From Prevotellaceae bacterium UBA1746 (GTDB lineage Bacteria; Bacteroidota; Bacteroidia; Bacteroidales; Bacteroidaceae): a stretch of DNA of 31,578 bases. The stretch is from NCBI GenBank assembly GCA_905369775.1, contig CAJPJR010000021.1:1-31578 (forward strand). Reading direction: 5' to 3'. Shown here in pieces: positions 5,939-14,646 of the stretch (the stretch's first letter is position 1; each line of letters begins with the position of its first letter). The notes under the pieces are model-generated. The model was not told the DNA's origin. It saw only the letters and a program-made list of their open reading frames with translations, and did not search any database. The translations under genes were made by a program, and so were the position numbers.

Positions 5939-8233
5939 TCAGTGGGTCACGATGAGGCGACGTGCCAAGCGAGTGCCGGGCGTGACGATCGACAGCACGT
6001 AGGCACCGGATTGCAGTCCGCCGAGGTCGATCACTTCCTCGTGGGCCTGTTGCACACCGCTGAGGCGGCGTTGCATCACGGGGCGGCCGTCGAGCGAGAA
6101 GACCGTGAGCGTGGCTTCGCGTTCGGGGTTGTTGAAGAGCACCCGCCAGCTTTCGGGAGTGCGTGCGATGCTCACCGGTTCGAGCGCGGCCGAAGGACGC
6201 GTCAGACCGTCGACCTTGCCGATGCGCAGGGCTTCTTTCAGGCCTTCGTAGGCGTCGACCAGGCCATAGCCGTAGCGCGCATCCCAAGTCTTGCCGTCCA
6301 TTTTGGCGTGCTTGCGCGCGGTCTTTTGCAGAATCTCGATCACCTGCTCGTAGGTGAGGTAGGGATAGGCTTGCAACCACAGGGCAATCGTGCCGGCCAT
6401 GAAGGGCGAGGCCTGCGAAGTGCCTTCCATCAGTCCGTACCACGATTTGTCTTTGCCGCGGCCCACCGATGTGGTCAGCAACAAGTCCTCATCGTTGGGA
6501 TCAAAGCCTTGCGCCAGCTTGTTTTGCGCACTGTTGATGAGCGAACCGGGGGCGAGCACTGCGGGCTTGGGGTATTTCGCGTCGAGAAACGGACCGACGG
6601 AGGAGAAACTCGTGACGTCGCCCAACTTCTCTTCGCTGATTTTCTCGCCTTTGTAGTCGAGGTTCGTGGCATAGCAGCCCACCGCGATGGCGCGGGGGAT
6701 GGAAGCGGCGCCTTCGCCCACGATAAATTCGTCGTCGGCTTGCAGTGTGGCAGCTTCGTGCCCCTTGACCGGCCGAGAAGCCACGCCCGCGCTCAGGCCG
6801 TTGCCGTCCACCCAAACGTGGAGGGCTTCGTTTTGCGTGTTGTCGGCCGAAGCCGTGATCTTGAACCCGATCTTCATGTTCAGGTCGTCGCCGCCTTCTT
6901 CGTTTTCGTCGCCCGGAATCACGGCGTTGTCCCAAGCGGCGCGCAGATCCAGGAAGTAGCGGTGCAATTCGCGCTGGTTGTTCGTGTTGACCGTGCCGAG
7001 TTCGCTGCTCTCATCGATCACTTTTTTCCAATATTCGTTCGTTTGCGGCAGAATCTCTCCGCCCGAATAGAGGAAGGGTGTGACGGTGAAATGCGTTTTG
7101 CCGTCGGCGGCGCTGCCCCAAATGTCCACATTGGTGTAGAATTGGTCGTCGGCTTCCCCGTCGACCACGCTTTGGAAGTCGGCGTCGACGAGCACATATT
7201 TCGTTTCGCCCGGGGCCAGTGTGCCGTGGGTGTGGAGGTGTTGGTCGCCTTCGTTGCCCATGGCCGCCGTGATGAAGCCGCCGCGGCCGCCCAACAGGCG
7301 GTCGATGCTCTGATCATAGTCCGTGCTGCCGTCGTGGGGCCCCGTTTGGCTGCCGAAACTCATGTTCACCACCCAAGGTTGCTTGTGTTGTTGGGCATAG
7401 TCCTTGACGAATTTCACGTCCTCCATGATTTCCGTGTCGTCAAACGAAGAGGGAATCATAATGATGTCGGCTTCCGGCGCCACGCCCTTGAGTCCGTTGC
7501 CCGTGTCGCTGCCCGCGGCGATATTGGTCACGTGTGTGGCGTGGCCGGTGTCGGGTTTCGAGCGGTCGGTCCCGGTGGGGATCACGGCGGTGGGAGTGGT
7601 GTCTTTGTTCTCGGCGGGGTCGCTCGAATAGGCCGAACGGTCCCAAAGCATCTTCACGCGCGAATTTTTCGAAGTGGGGTCGAGGAAGGCCGCGTGGCGG
7701 AATTCAAAACCTTGGTCGATGACGCCGATCACGACGCCGCGACCCGTGAAAGGGGTGTCCAGGCCGGTGCCCGTGTGCACCTTGGTCACGCCCGCATCGG
7801 CGCGCGCTTTGTTGAGCGAAGGGCGGAAACGGCGCGGGAAAGTGAGGTGTTTCACCTCGTTCATGGTGGCCAAGCTGTCGAGTGCGGCGGCGGGCACGGT
7901 GGCCGTCACCATGGCATCGGTGATCACCGTGGCCGTTCCGCCCAGTGTGGCGATGCGGGTGGCCACGGCCTCGGCGCTGCCTTCGGCGGTGGCGATGTTG
8001 AGGCGCAAGGGGGCGTTGACGTTCACCACGCGGCCCCGCAAACGGAGGTGAGTGGCGGTGCTGTCGACGGTGCCGCGGGTGGAGCGGGCCAGCGCGGCGC
8101 GACGTTGCACGATTTGACTGAGGGCGGCATCCATCTTGTCCGAACCGGCGGGCTGCTGAGCCGCGCCGTGCAGCGCGTAGTTCAGACCACCGAACAAGAG
8201 GAAGGCAAATAAAGGAAGAGTATTATGTTTCAT
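5939..8233 (-). CDS. Secreted S8 (subtilisin-like) peptidase with T9SS-type C-terminal sorting domain
   Basis: 764 residues from ATG 8233. A Sec signal peptide (MKHNTLPLFAFLLFGGLNYA, then LHGAAQ) is followed by a propeptide-like region (about 30-150). The subtilase catalytic triad is visible: Asp173 (GVVIGVIDQGFE), His231 (GHATHVTNIAAGS, with Ala in place of the usual Gly after His) and Ser606 (GTSQASPFMAG), with oxyanion Asn327 (AAMGNEG). An insert of about 200 residues (340-540) lies between Asn327 and Ser606, as in PA-like or beta-rich insert subtilases. The last ~75 residues (VFSLDGRPVMQRRL ... LQSGAYVLSIVTPGTRLARRLIV) match the T9SS type A sorting domain, which directs cargo across the outer membrane and is normally cut off. 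It is likely a surface or secreted protease used on host or dietary protein. Confidence 0.9.
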   Translation of the reverse strand: MKHNTLPLFAFLLFGGLNYALHGAAQQPAGSDKMDAALSQIVQRRAALARSTRGTVDSTATHLRLRGRVVNVNAPLRLNIATAEGSAEAVATRIATLGGTATVITDAMVTATVPAAALDSLATMNEVKHLTFPRRFRPSLNKARADAGVTKVHTGTGLDTPFTGRGVVIGVIDQGFEFRHAAFLDPTSKNSRVKMLWDRSAYSSDPAENKDTTPTAVIPTGTDRSKPDTGHATHVTNIAAGSDTGNGLKGVAPEADIIMIPSSFDDTEIMEDVKFVKDYAQQHKQPWVVNMSFGSQTGPHDGSTDYDQSIDRLLGGRGGFITAAMGNEGDQHLHTHGTLAPGETKYVLVDADFQSVVDGEADDQFYTNVDIWGSAADGKTHFTVTPFLYSGGEILPQTNEYWKKVIDESSELGTVNTNNQRELHRYFLDLRAAWDNAVIPGDENEEGGDDLNMKIGFKITASADNTQNEALHVWVDGNGLSAGVASRPVKGHEAATLQADDEFIVGEGAASIPRAIAVGCYATNLDYKGEKISEEKLGDVTSFSSVGPFLDAKYPKPAVLAPGSLINSAQNKLAQGFDPNDEDLLLTTSVGRGKDKSWYGLMEGTSQASPFMAGTIALWLQAYPYLTYEQVIEILQKTARKHAKMDGKTWDARYGYGLVDAYEGLKEALRIGKVDGLTRPSAALEPVSIARTPESWRVLFNNPEREATLTVFSLDGRPVMQRRLSGVQQAHEEVIDLGGLQSGAYVLSIVTPGTRLARRLIVTH

Positions 8234-8281
8234 TGAATGAGATTGATGCGATTTTGCACTCCAAAATTGGAGGCTTAGCGG

Positions 8282-8289
8282 CGAATATA
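8282..8289 (-). promoter_or_regulatory. Candidate -7 element for the S8 peptidase gene
   Basis: The minus strand reads TATATTCG (one change from TAnnTTTG) about 49 bp upstream of the ATG. No clear -33 element was found. Confidence 0.35.
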
Positions 8290-8311
8290 CGCATAAAAAA
8301 CGAGAGAAGCG

Positions 8312-8353
8312 GGCTTCGCACGCCAAAGATTAGGCTCCGCAGGCGTTTTCGCG
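8312..8353. repeat. 21-bp direct repeat upstream of the S8 peptidase
   Basis: Two adjacent 21-bp units begin GGCTTCGCA (8312) and GGCTCCGCA (8333), 8 of 9 bases identical, with weaker similarity in the rest of the unit. They belong to the 21-bp periodic spacer class seen elsewhere in the window. Confidence 0.45.
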
Positions 8354-8431
8354 TGCCAAATGGGGCAAAATGTGGGGTGAGAAGGTCGACGCCGCGAGGC
8401 GAAAATGCTCATTCGGGCGCAAACGGAGCGT

Positions 8432-9682
8432 TCAGTCGCGCGCTTTCTCGCCTGCTCGCCGCGCGATGCCCTCGGCCGCCGTGAGCCCCGTGAGCCAGGC
8501 CGCCGTGAGATTGAAACCACCCGTGAGTCCGTCGATGTCGAGCACCTCGCCCGCAAAGAACAGCCCCGGCACGTGCCGGCTCTCCATCGTCTTGGGCGAC
8601 ACCGACTTGAGACTCACGCCGCCGCACGTGACAAATTCGCCCTGGTGGGTGGTGCGTCCCGTCACGGCGTAGGCGTCGGCCGTGAGCACCGTGGCGAGTT
8701 GGCGCAGTTGTCGGCGGTTGAGTTCGGCACAGCGCCGTTCGGCCGGCACCTCGGCCCGCTCGAGCAGGACGTTCCACAGGCGTGCGGGCAGGTCGAAGGC
8801 GCGGACGCTCCCCACTTGTCGCCCGCCGTGAGCGGCAAACAGGCACCGAAGTTCCTCGAGCGCCCGCTCGGGATCGGCCGTGCCGCACCAACCGATAAGC
8901 AACGTGCCGCGGTGGCCCGCCGCGGCCAGCACCCGCGCGCCGAAGGCTGAGAGTCGCAGCACACCCGGTCCACTCACGCCCTGGCGTGTGAGGAGCAGCG
9001 GCCCGGGGGCGCGAATTTTCGTGTCGCGCAGGCTGAGGCAGACCTCGTTCACGCTCACGCCCGAGAGGGCGGCCAGCGCCGGCGCGTCGAGTCGCAGACC
9101 GAAAAGCGAGGGGCAGGGGGCTTCGACGGCATGGCCCAGCGCTTCCCACGGTGCGAGCGCTTCGGGGCGCGCGAGACCGCCGCAGGTCACCGCCACGTGG
9201 TCGAAGTGCGCATCGGCCACGGGGGCGCCGTGCCGATCGACGAGACGAAACGTGCCGTCGGGCGCGGGGGCGACCGTGTGCACCTCACTGTGCGTGCGCC
9301 ACTCCACACCGCCCCGCTGCAAGGCCGAGAGCAGCGCATCGACCACGGTGGCCGATTGCTGCGAAGCGGGGAAAACCCGCCCTTCGGCCTCGACGCGCAG
9401 CGCCACGCCGAGCGATTCCCACAGCGCCATGAGGCGTTCGGGCGGCGTGGCGCGGAGCAGGCGGCTCATCAGTCGCGCGCCGCGAGGATAGACGTCGGCC
9501 GTTTCGGCCACGTCGGCGAAGGTGTTGGTCACATTGCAGCGACCGCCACCCGTGGCGCGCACCTTGGTGAGCGGCGCACCGCTGCGTTCGAAGATCACAA
9601 TGCGTTCGTGCGGCAAAAGTTCGTGGAGACGGAGGGCCAGCATGCAGCCGGCTGCGCCGCCCCCGAGGAGGGCTGTGGACAT
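8432..9682 (-). CDS. BaiN/HI0933-like NAD(P)/FAD-dependent flavoprotein
   Basis: 416 residues, usual for the family. The N-terminal dinucleotide-binding motif is ALLGGGAAGCMLALRL, followed by an acidic strand end (IVIFERS), the family signature KVRATGGGRCNVTN at about 40-53, and the C-terminal FAD-contact block GLFFAGEVLDIDGLTGGFNLTAAW. GGVSLKSVSPKTMES is also typical of this family. HI0933-like proteins are soluble flavoproteins; the bile-acid reductase BaiN is a characterised member, but most bacterial members have no proven substrate, so I name only the family. The gene lies after the antiporter gene, separated by a bidirectional terminator, so it is likely transcribed alone. No promoter element was clear. 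Confidence 0.88.
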   Translation of the reverse strand: MSTALLGGGAAGCMLALRLHELLPHERIVIFERSGAPLTKVRATGGGRCNVTNTFADVAETADVYPRGARLMSRLLRATPPERLMALWESLGVALRVEAEGRVFPASQQSATVVDALLSALQRGGVEWRTHSEVHTVAPAPDGTFRLVDRHGAPVADAHFDHVAVTCGGLARPEALAPWEALGHAVEAPCPSLFGLRLDAPALAALSGVSVNEVCLSLRDTKIRAPGPLLLTRQGVSGPGVLRLSAFGARVLAAAGHRGTLLIGWCGTADPERALEELRCLFAAHGGRQVGSVRAFDLPARLWNVLLERAEVPAERRCAELNRRQLRQLATVLTADAYAVTGRTTHQGEFVTCGGVSLKSVSPKTMESRHVPGLFFAGEVLDIDGLTGGFNLTAAWLTGLTAAEGIARRAGEKARD

Positions 9683-9741
9683 GTGGGGGAGGAAAAAGAG
9701 AGGGAGAGAAAGAAGAAGCGAAAAGCTACCCGCGAGGAGGA

Positions 9742-9800
9742 AAAAACGGGGGCGTTTGGGGCGAAACGTGCGGAGTTTCGAGCGAAACGTCCCCGTTTTT
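9742..9800. terminator. Bidirectional terminator built from 21-bp units
   Basis: Arms 9742-9757 (AAAAACGGGGGCGTTT) and 9785-9800 (AAACGTCCCCGTTTTT) pair over 16 positions with one G-T, and the loop contains an inner CGAAAC/GTTTCG stem. T-tracts occur on both strands. It lies downstream of the antiporter gene. GCGAAACGT at 9761 and 9782 gives a 21-bp period. Confidence 0.85.
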
Positions 9801-9851
9801 CACACTCGGCGGCGGGCTGCCGGTGAGACTCCGGGCTCGGCACCGCCGAAA

Positions 9852-12194
9852 TCAGCGGGGCGCGCCGGTCGCAGCAGCCGTCGGTGTTTGGGGCGCGGTG
9901 GATTTCGGCGGTTGCACGAGGGCTTCGAGGCGCCGCAAGGCCGGGCGTTCGCCCACCACCCACAGCACTTGGCCGGAAACGATGGTGCGCGAGGCTTCGC
10001 TCACCTCGATGTTGCCCGCGGCGTCCTCAAAACCGATGAGCATGCAGTCGTAGGTGTCGCGAATGCCGCTCTCGGCCACGGTGGTGCCCACCAAGGGCGA
10101 GCGACGCGAGACGCGCAGGCGCAAAAGGCGCAAGCTGTGATCGGCATGGTCGGCGGCGGGGGCTGCATCTGTCGCACTCTGCATTTGCGCGGCGAAGTTT
10201 TCCAAGCAAGAGTCGTCGCCGATCACCTCCAACACGTCGCCCGGATACAGGTGGGTGGAGCCGTCGGGGATGTTGATGCGCCGGTCGCCGCGCAACACGG
10301 CCGCCACGTGCACACCGCAGCGCCGACCGAGGTCGAGCGATTGCAGCGTTTGCCCCGCCCAGTGGGTGAAAGTCGGCAGCGTGAGCCGCGCCAGGTGCAT
10401 ATCGTGGGCGGCCAGCCGACCCGCATAGCTGCCCGGCGTGCTTTGGCGCGAGGCCGTTTCGCGCTGACTGAGGTTTTGACGGAAACGCCGCTCGATGCGG
10501 ATGCTTTGGTACTTGATGCGCCGCGAGCGCAGGATGAAAAGCAGCAGCAAGAGGGTCGCCGCCAGATGATAGTACCAGGCGAAGGGCGAAAGATATTCGA
10601 TGATGTAGAAGAGGGTGTAGACGGCCAGCAGCAAACGCACGCCCATCGAGATGCCCACCAGCAGGCGCCCCGAGAAGTGGGTACGCAGCGCGCGCGCCGA
10701 GGACGAATTGTGCTTGCGCATCACGACCGGGCGCACAAACACCGACACAAACCACAGCGTGAGCAGGCCCGTCACCGCATTGCCCACCCAGTGGGTGAGC
10801 AGGCTGCGCAGCACGGGCAGCAGGGCGGAGAAACTCAGCACGACGGTGGCGAAAATGAGCACGCCGTAGACGAGCGTTTGCAGCACAGTGGCTTTCATGT
10901 ACTCGCCGGCGTAGCTCGTCAGCCGGCGTTCCTGCGGCGAGGAGGCGGGAGTGCCCGACGTGGCCGTGGCACGTTCGGTGGCCACGCGGTCGGCATCGAT
11001 GCGTTTGAACCAATGTCCGAAGCGGCGCGAGAGCAACCCGTAGGCCGGGTCGGCCAGGCGGATCATGTAGGGCGTGAGGAACGTGGTGATGATGCTCACC
11101 GCCACGACAATGGGGTAGAGGTAGGGGCTCGTCACCTTGAGCGAGACGCCCAGCGCCGCGATGATGAAGGCAAATTCGCCGATCTGCGCGAGCGAAAATC
11201 CGCAATTCATCGCCCGACGCAGCGGATGACCGGCCACGACGAAAGAGAGCGTGCCGAACACCATTTGACCGCCCAACACGGCGAGCGTGATGACCAGCAC
11301 CGCGCCCCAATGGGCCACCAAGATGCCGGGATCGACCATCATGCCCACCGAAACGAAGAAGATGGCACCGAAAAGATCCTTGACGGGCGAGACGAGGTGC
11401 TCAATTTTTTCGGCTTCGAGGGTTTCAGAGAGAATACTGCCCATGATGAAGGCACCGAAGGCCGACGAGTAGCCTGCGCGATCGGCCAACACGACGAGCA
11501 CAAAGCACAGGCCGATCGAAACGACCAGCAGGGTTTCGTCGTTGATGAAGGCGTGGGCGCGGCGCAGAAAGGCAGGCACGACGTAGATCCCCACCACAAA
11601 CCACAACACCAGGAAGAAACCCAGCGAAAGGAGGCTCTTGACGAGTTCGCCGCCCTCGAATTGCTGCGAAACGGCTGTGGCCGAGAGGATAACCATGAGC
11701 AAGATGCCGAGAATGTCCTCGAGAATCAGCACCGAAAGCACTTCGCCCGCAAAACGCTTGCGGCGCAGACCCAGATCGTCGAAGGCTTTGTAGATGATGG
11801 TGGTGGAGGACATGGCGAGCATGCCGCCCAGAAACAAACTGTCGGTGCTGCTCCAATCGAAAAGGCGCCCGGTGGCGCCGCCGACTCCGATCATGCAGCC
11901 CATGACCATCGCGGCCGCGAGGACGGGACGCATGCCCATCGCCGCAATCTTCTTGATCGAAAACTCCAAACCGAGCGAGAACATGAGGAAGATCACCCCG
12001 ATGCTGCTCCACGTCTCGATTGAACTGTGGTCTTGCACGGTGGGCATGTAGGGCATGTGCGGGCCGGCCAGAAAACCGGCCACAATGTAGCCCAGCACCA
12101 GGGGCTGTTTGAGGCGTTTGAACAGCACAGTGACCAAACCGGCCACAATGAGAATGAGCGCAAGGTCGGAAATGAGCGGGGGAAGGCTGTGCAT
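9852..12194 (-). CDS. CPA2-type cation:proton antiporter (Kef-like) with two TrkA-C domains
   Basis: 780 residues from ATG 12194. Residues 1 to about 400 are the Na+/H+ exchanger fold: LILIVAGLVTVLFKRL, the helix GFLAGPHMPY, SIGVIFLMFSLGLEFSI, AMSSTTIIYKAFDDLGL and LVLILEDILGI-type segments, FGAFIMGSILSE and the signature AIFFVSVGMMVDP. A second block of about five membrane helices (about 440-610, including VLQTLVYGVLIFATVVLSF and FYIIEYLSPFAWYYHL) follows. The C-terminus has two regions resembling RCK_C/TrkA-C ligand-binding domains (about 640-700 and 705-770: DGSTHLYPGDVLEVIGDD and TIVSGQVLWVVGERP). No Rossmann-type TrkA-N domain is present, unlike E. coli KefB/KefC. It probably exchanges K+ or Na+ for H+ at the inner membrane and may be gated by a small ligand. 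It is divergent from lptG. Confidence 0.9.
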   Translation of the reverse strand: MHSLPPLISDLALILIVAGLVTVLFKRLKQPLVLGYIVAGFLAGPHMPYMPTVQDHSSIETWSSIGVIFLMFSLGLEFSIKKIAAMGMRPVLAAAMVMGCMIGVGGATGRLFDWSSTDSLFLGGMLAMSSTTIIYKAFDDLGLRRKRFAGEVLSVLILEDILGILLMVILSATAVSQQFEGGELVKSLLSLGFFLVLWFVVGIYVVPAFLRRAHAFINDETLLVVSIGLCFVLVVLADRAGYSSAFGAFIMGSILSETLEAEKIEHLVSPVKDLFGAIFFVSVGMMVDPGILVAHWGAVLVITLAVLGGQMVFGTLSFVVAGHPLRRAMNCGFSLAQIGEFAFIIAALGVSLKVTSPYLYPIVVAVSIITTFLTPYMIRLADPAYGLLSRRFGHWFKRIDADRVATERATATSGTPASSPQERRLTSYAGEYMKATVLQTLVYGVLIFATVVLSFSALLPVLRSLLTHWVGNAVTGLLTLWFVSVFVRPVVMRKHNSSSARALRTHFSGRLLVGISMGVRLLLAVYTLFYIIEYLSPFAWYYHLAATLLLLLFILRSRRIKYQSIRIERRFRQNLSQRETASRQSTPGSYAGRLAAHDMHLARLTLPTFTHWAGQTLQSLDLGRRCGVHVAAVLRGDRRINIPDGSTHLYPGDVLEVIGDDSCLENFAAQMQSATDAAPAADHADHSLRLLRLRVSRRSPLVGTTVAESGIRDTYDCMLIGFEDAAGNIEVSEASRTIVSGQVLWVVGERPALRRLEALVQPPKSTAPQTPTAAATGAPR

Positions 12195-12255
12195 AAGCTG
12201 AAAAAATAAGGAGTCGGTGGAAGAAATGGCGGGCGACTGCCGAAATGGACGCCTA

Positions 12256-12263
12256 CAAAAATA
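12256..12263 (-). promoter_or_regulatory. -7 element of the antiporter gene
   Basis: The minus strand reads TATTTTTG, a good match to the Bacteroidota -7 consensus, about 62 bp before the ATG. The -33 box is not clear. Confidence 0.5.
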
Positions 12264-12349
12264 CGATATTTTCGCCCTGTCGTGTGCCGGCGGTGTGCGT
12301 TTTTTGCTCACTCCACGTGCTTTTATGCCTTGTTTGGGCTGCCGAGCGG

Positions 12350-12391
12350 GCAAAACTTGGGGACTTTTGCGCAAAGTGTCGGACAAGGTTG
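12350..12391. repeat. 21-bp periodic repeat in the divergent promoter region
   Basis: GCAAA occurs at 12350 and 12371 in similar 21-bp units (GCAAAACTTGGGGAC and GCAAAGTGTCGGAC), with a weaker third unit starting near 12391. It lies between the divergent promoters of the antiporter and lptG. Confidence 0.4.
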
Positions 12392-12433
12392 CAATTCGCC
12401 GCCGCAAACGCCGCGAGAGTGAAAAGAATATTG

Positions 12434-12441
12434 TATTTTTG
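12434..12441 (+). promoter_or_regulatory. -7 element of lptG-ribBA
   Basis: TATTTTTG lies 27 bp before the lptG ATG, giving a short leader. No TTTG -33 box is evident. Confidence 0.5.
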
Positions 12442-12468
12442 CTTTGCACTTCGTGTGCACTTTGCCCC

Positions 12469-14616
12469 ATGTACAAACCCAAACGACTCGACACTTTCAT
12501 TTTAGGCAAGTTCCTGCAACTTTTTGTGGGGGCTTTCTTCATTTGTTTGTTCGTCTTTGTCATGCAGTTCATGTGGCGCTATGTCGACGACTTGGTGGGC
12601 AAGGGCCTCACCGCGGCGGTCTTGGGCAAATTCTTCTGGTATGTTTGCATCAGTCTGGTGCCCACGTCCCTGCCCCTCGCGGTGTTGCTGGCCTCGCTCA
12701 TCACTTTCGGCAACATGGGCGAGAACCTTGAGCTCCTTTCCATGAAGGCCGCCGGCGTACCCCTGGTGCGCATCATGCGCCCCATCTTCCTTTTGGTGCT
12801 CCCCCTCACCTTTGTGGTCTATTATTTCCAGAATAATATTGCCACCGACGCGCAAAAATCGTTGCGCAGCCTCTTGGTGTCGATCAAAATCTCACAACCG
12901 GCCGTCGAAATTCCCGAGGGCGTGTTCTACAGCATGAAGAATTTCAACCTTTATGTCGAGAAGAAGAACGCCGAGACGGGGATGCTCTACCACACCATTA
13001 TCTATAAAGTGGACCAAGGCTTCGACCGTGCGCAGATTGTGCTGGCCGATTCGGCGCGCATTGAGCTGACTGCCGACAAAATGCACATGCGTCTCACGTT
13101 ATGGGACGGAGAACAGTTTCAGAACCTGAAGTCTGACAACATGAACGTGTTCAAATCGCAGGGAGCTCCCTACGATCGCGAGACGTTCGACTACAAACAG
13201 CTGATATTTGACTTCGATTCGAATTTTAATGAGTTGGAGGCAAGTCAGTTTGCCGACATTCCACAAGCCAAAGACATGCGCGAACTGAATCACTACGTCG
13301 ATTCGGTGAATCACCTCATCGATTCGAGCGCGGTGGCCTATTTCAACGGCATCTCTTCGGCACCGATCTACGGCGCAAAGCCACTTTCGCGCAAAGATTC
13401 CCTGGCGGCGGTGCGCGCCTTCGAGAAACATCCCGTGAGTTTCGACCTCTTGCTCAAAAAGTGGAAGGCCGAGCAGCAAAACGCGGCGCGACAAATGGCC
13501 GTCGCCCGCCTGCAAAGCCTTTCGTCGCAATATGACTGGCAAAGCGAGACGGTGGAGGACCAAATCTGGTACTTGCGCCGGCATGAAGTGGAGTGGCACC
13601 AGCGCATCACCCTGTCGCTGGCGTGTTTGCTCTTCTTTTTCATCGGTGCCCCCCTCGGCGCCATTATTCGCAAGGGGGGACTGGGGTTGCCCACCATCAT
13701 TTCGGTGCTGATCTTCATCTTTTATTATGTGATCAACACGTCCGGCATGAAAATGGCCCGCGACGGCAATATCAATATGGTGCTGGGCATGTGGGTTTCG
13801 AGCATGATTCTCGCACCGGCCGGCGCCTATCTCACCTTTATGGCCAACCGCGATGCGATGCTCTTCAACCGCGATGTGGTAGTGGAGCGTTTCCGCAAAT
13901 TCTTTGCCCTGCGCGTCAAAAGACATGTCTTCCGCAAGGAAGTGATTATCAACCCGCCCGACTGGGAAGCCGACTTTCGCCTCGCGGCGGCCGTGCGGCA
14001 CGATCTCGAGGCCTATCCCGGTAAGAAAAGATTGTGGCTGCCACCCAACTATTTCGCCTTGTTCTTCCGACATCGCCCCGACACGAGGGTTAAACGCCTG
14101 GCCGACAACGTCGATACGCTGGTCGAAGATCTCAACAACAGCACTTCGCCGCAGATTCTCTCCGCTTTGGGCGACATGCCTGTGCTCTACGACGGCGGAA
14201 CGCGCTCGCCTTTCGCAAAACGCCGCATCAATTGGGTGCTGGGCGCCCTCTTTCCCCTCGGATTGGTGATCTGGATGCGAGTTTGGCGCTTCCGTTTCCG
14301 TTTGGCACGCGATTTGCGGCAATTACGTAAAGCGCTCGATCGTCTTGATGCGGCTTTTGCCGATCAAATGCCCAACTACGTGCCGCCTGCCCCGCACGAT
14401 GTGGAAGAAACACCCGAGTCGTCGCGCGCAGCTTCGGTTGCTGCCGATCAAATGCCCAACTACGAGCCGTCGACTCCGTGCAGTGCGGAGGAAGCGCCCA
14501 CAGGAGCGGACAACCCTTCGGCTTTTGCCGATCAAATGCCCGACTACGCGCCGCCAGCCTCGCACGATGCGGAGGAAGCCCCCGAGTTGTCCGATGCACA
14601 GGGCGACCATCATTGA
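12469..14616 (+). CDS. lptG: LptF/LptG (YjgP/YjgQ) family LPS-export permease with repeat tail
   Basis: 715 residues from ATG 12469, longer than the usual 360 because it has a long periplasmic insert and a C-terminal extension. The permease pulls LPS out of the inner membrane with LptB2 and passes it to LptC. N-terminal helices (KRLDTFILGKFLQLFVGAFF, LPLAVLLASLITFGNMGE with the conserved ENLELLSMKAAGV coupling segment) and C-terminal helices (LSLACLLFFFIGAPLGAIIRKGGLGLP, VLIFIFYYVINTSGMKMAR, WVSSMILAPAGAYLTF) are typical, with a beta-rich periplasmic domain between. After the last core helix (about residue 465) come about 165 mostly polar residues, one further hydrophobic segment (WVLGALFPLGLVIWM), then three 28-residue repeats. 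Whether it acts as LptF or LptG cannot be decided. ribBA follows after 30 bp. Confidence 0.9.
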   Translation: MYKPKRLDTFILGKFLQLFVGAFFICLFVFVMQFMWRYVDDLVGKGLTAAVLGKFFWYVCISLVPTSLPLAVLLASLITFGNMGENLELLSMKAAGVPLVRIMRPIFLLVLPLTFVVYYFQNNIATDAQKSLRSLLVSIKISQPAVEIPEGVFYSMKNFNLYVEKKNAETGMLYHTIIYKVDQGFDRAQIVLADSARIELTADKMHMRLTLWDGEQFQNLKSDNMNVFKSQGAPYDRETFDYKQLIFDFDSNFNELEASQFADIPQAKDMRELNHYVDSVNHLIDSSAVAYFNGISSAPIYGAKPLSRKDSLAAVRAFEKHPVSFDLLLKKWKAEQQNAARQMAVARLQSLSSQYDWQSETVEDQIWYLRRHEVEWHQRITLSLACLLFFFIGAPLGAIIRKGGLGLPTIISVLIFIFYYVINTSGMKMARDGNINMVLGMWVSSMILAPAGAYLTFMANRDAMLFNRDVVVERFRKFFALRVKRHVFRKEVIINPPDWEADFRLAAAVRHDLEAYPGKKRLWLPPNYFALFFRHRPDTRVKRLADNVDTLVEDLNNSTSPQILSALGDMPVLYDGGTRSPFAKRRINWVLGALFPLGLVIWMRVWRFRFRLARDLRQLRKALDRLDAAFADQMPNYVPPAPHDVEETPESSRAASVAADQMPNYEPSTPCSAEEAPTGADNPSAFADQMPDYAPPASHDAEEAPELSDAQGDHH
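14359..14610 (+). repeat. Three 84-bp tandem repeats encoding the LptG-like C-terminal tail
   Basis: Units start at 14359, 14443 and 14527, exactly 84 bp apart, each beginning GCCGATCAAATGCCC. They encode 28-residue units starting ADQMPNY, ADQMPNY and ADQMPDY and continuing with Pro/Glu-rich sequence. Within each unit Pro tends to recur every 7 residues, so 84 bp equals four 21-bp sub-units. Confidence 0.9.
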
Positions 14617-14646
14617 ATCTCATAGACATTTTCCTATTTAATTCCC

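Noticed and set aside
5564..8212. 882-codon plus-strand open frame opposite the S8 peptidase
   Set aside because: Antisense to a clear protease with its full triad. The translation is His/Arg/Gly/Val-rich without motifs. High GC keeps antisense frames open.
9522..12023. 833-codon plus-strand open frame opposite the flavoprotein and antiporter
   Set aside because: Covers two well-supported minus-strand genes; composition is Arg/Gln/His-rich noise without membrane or domain pattern.
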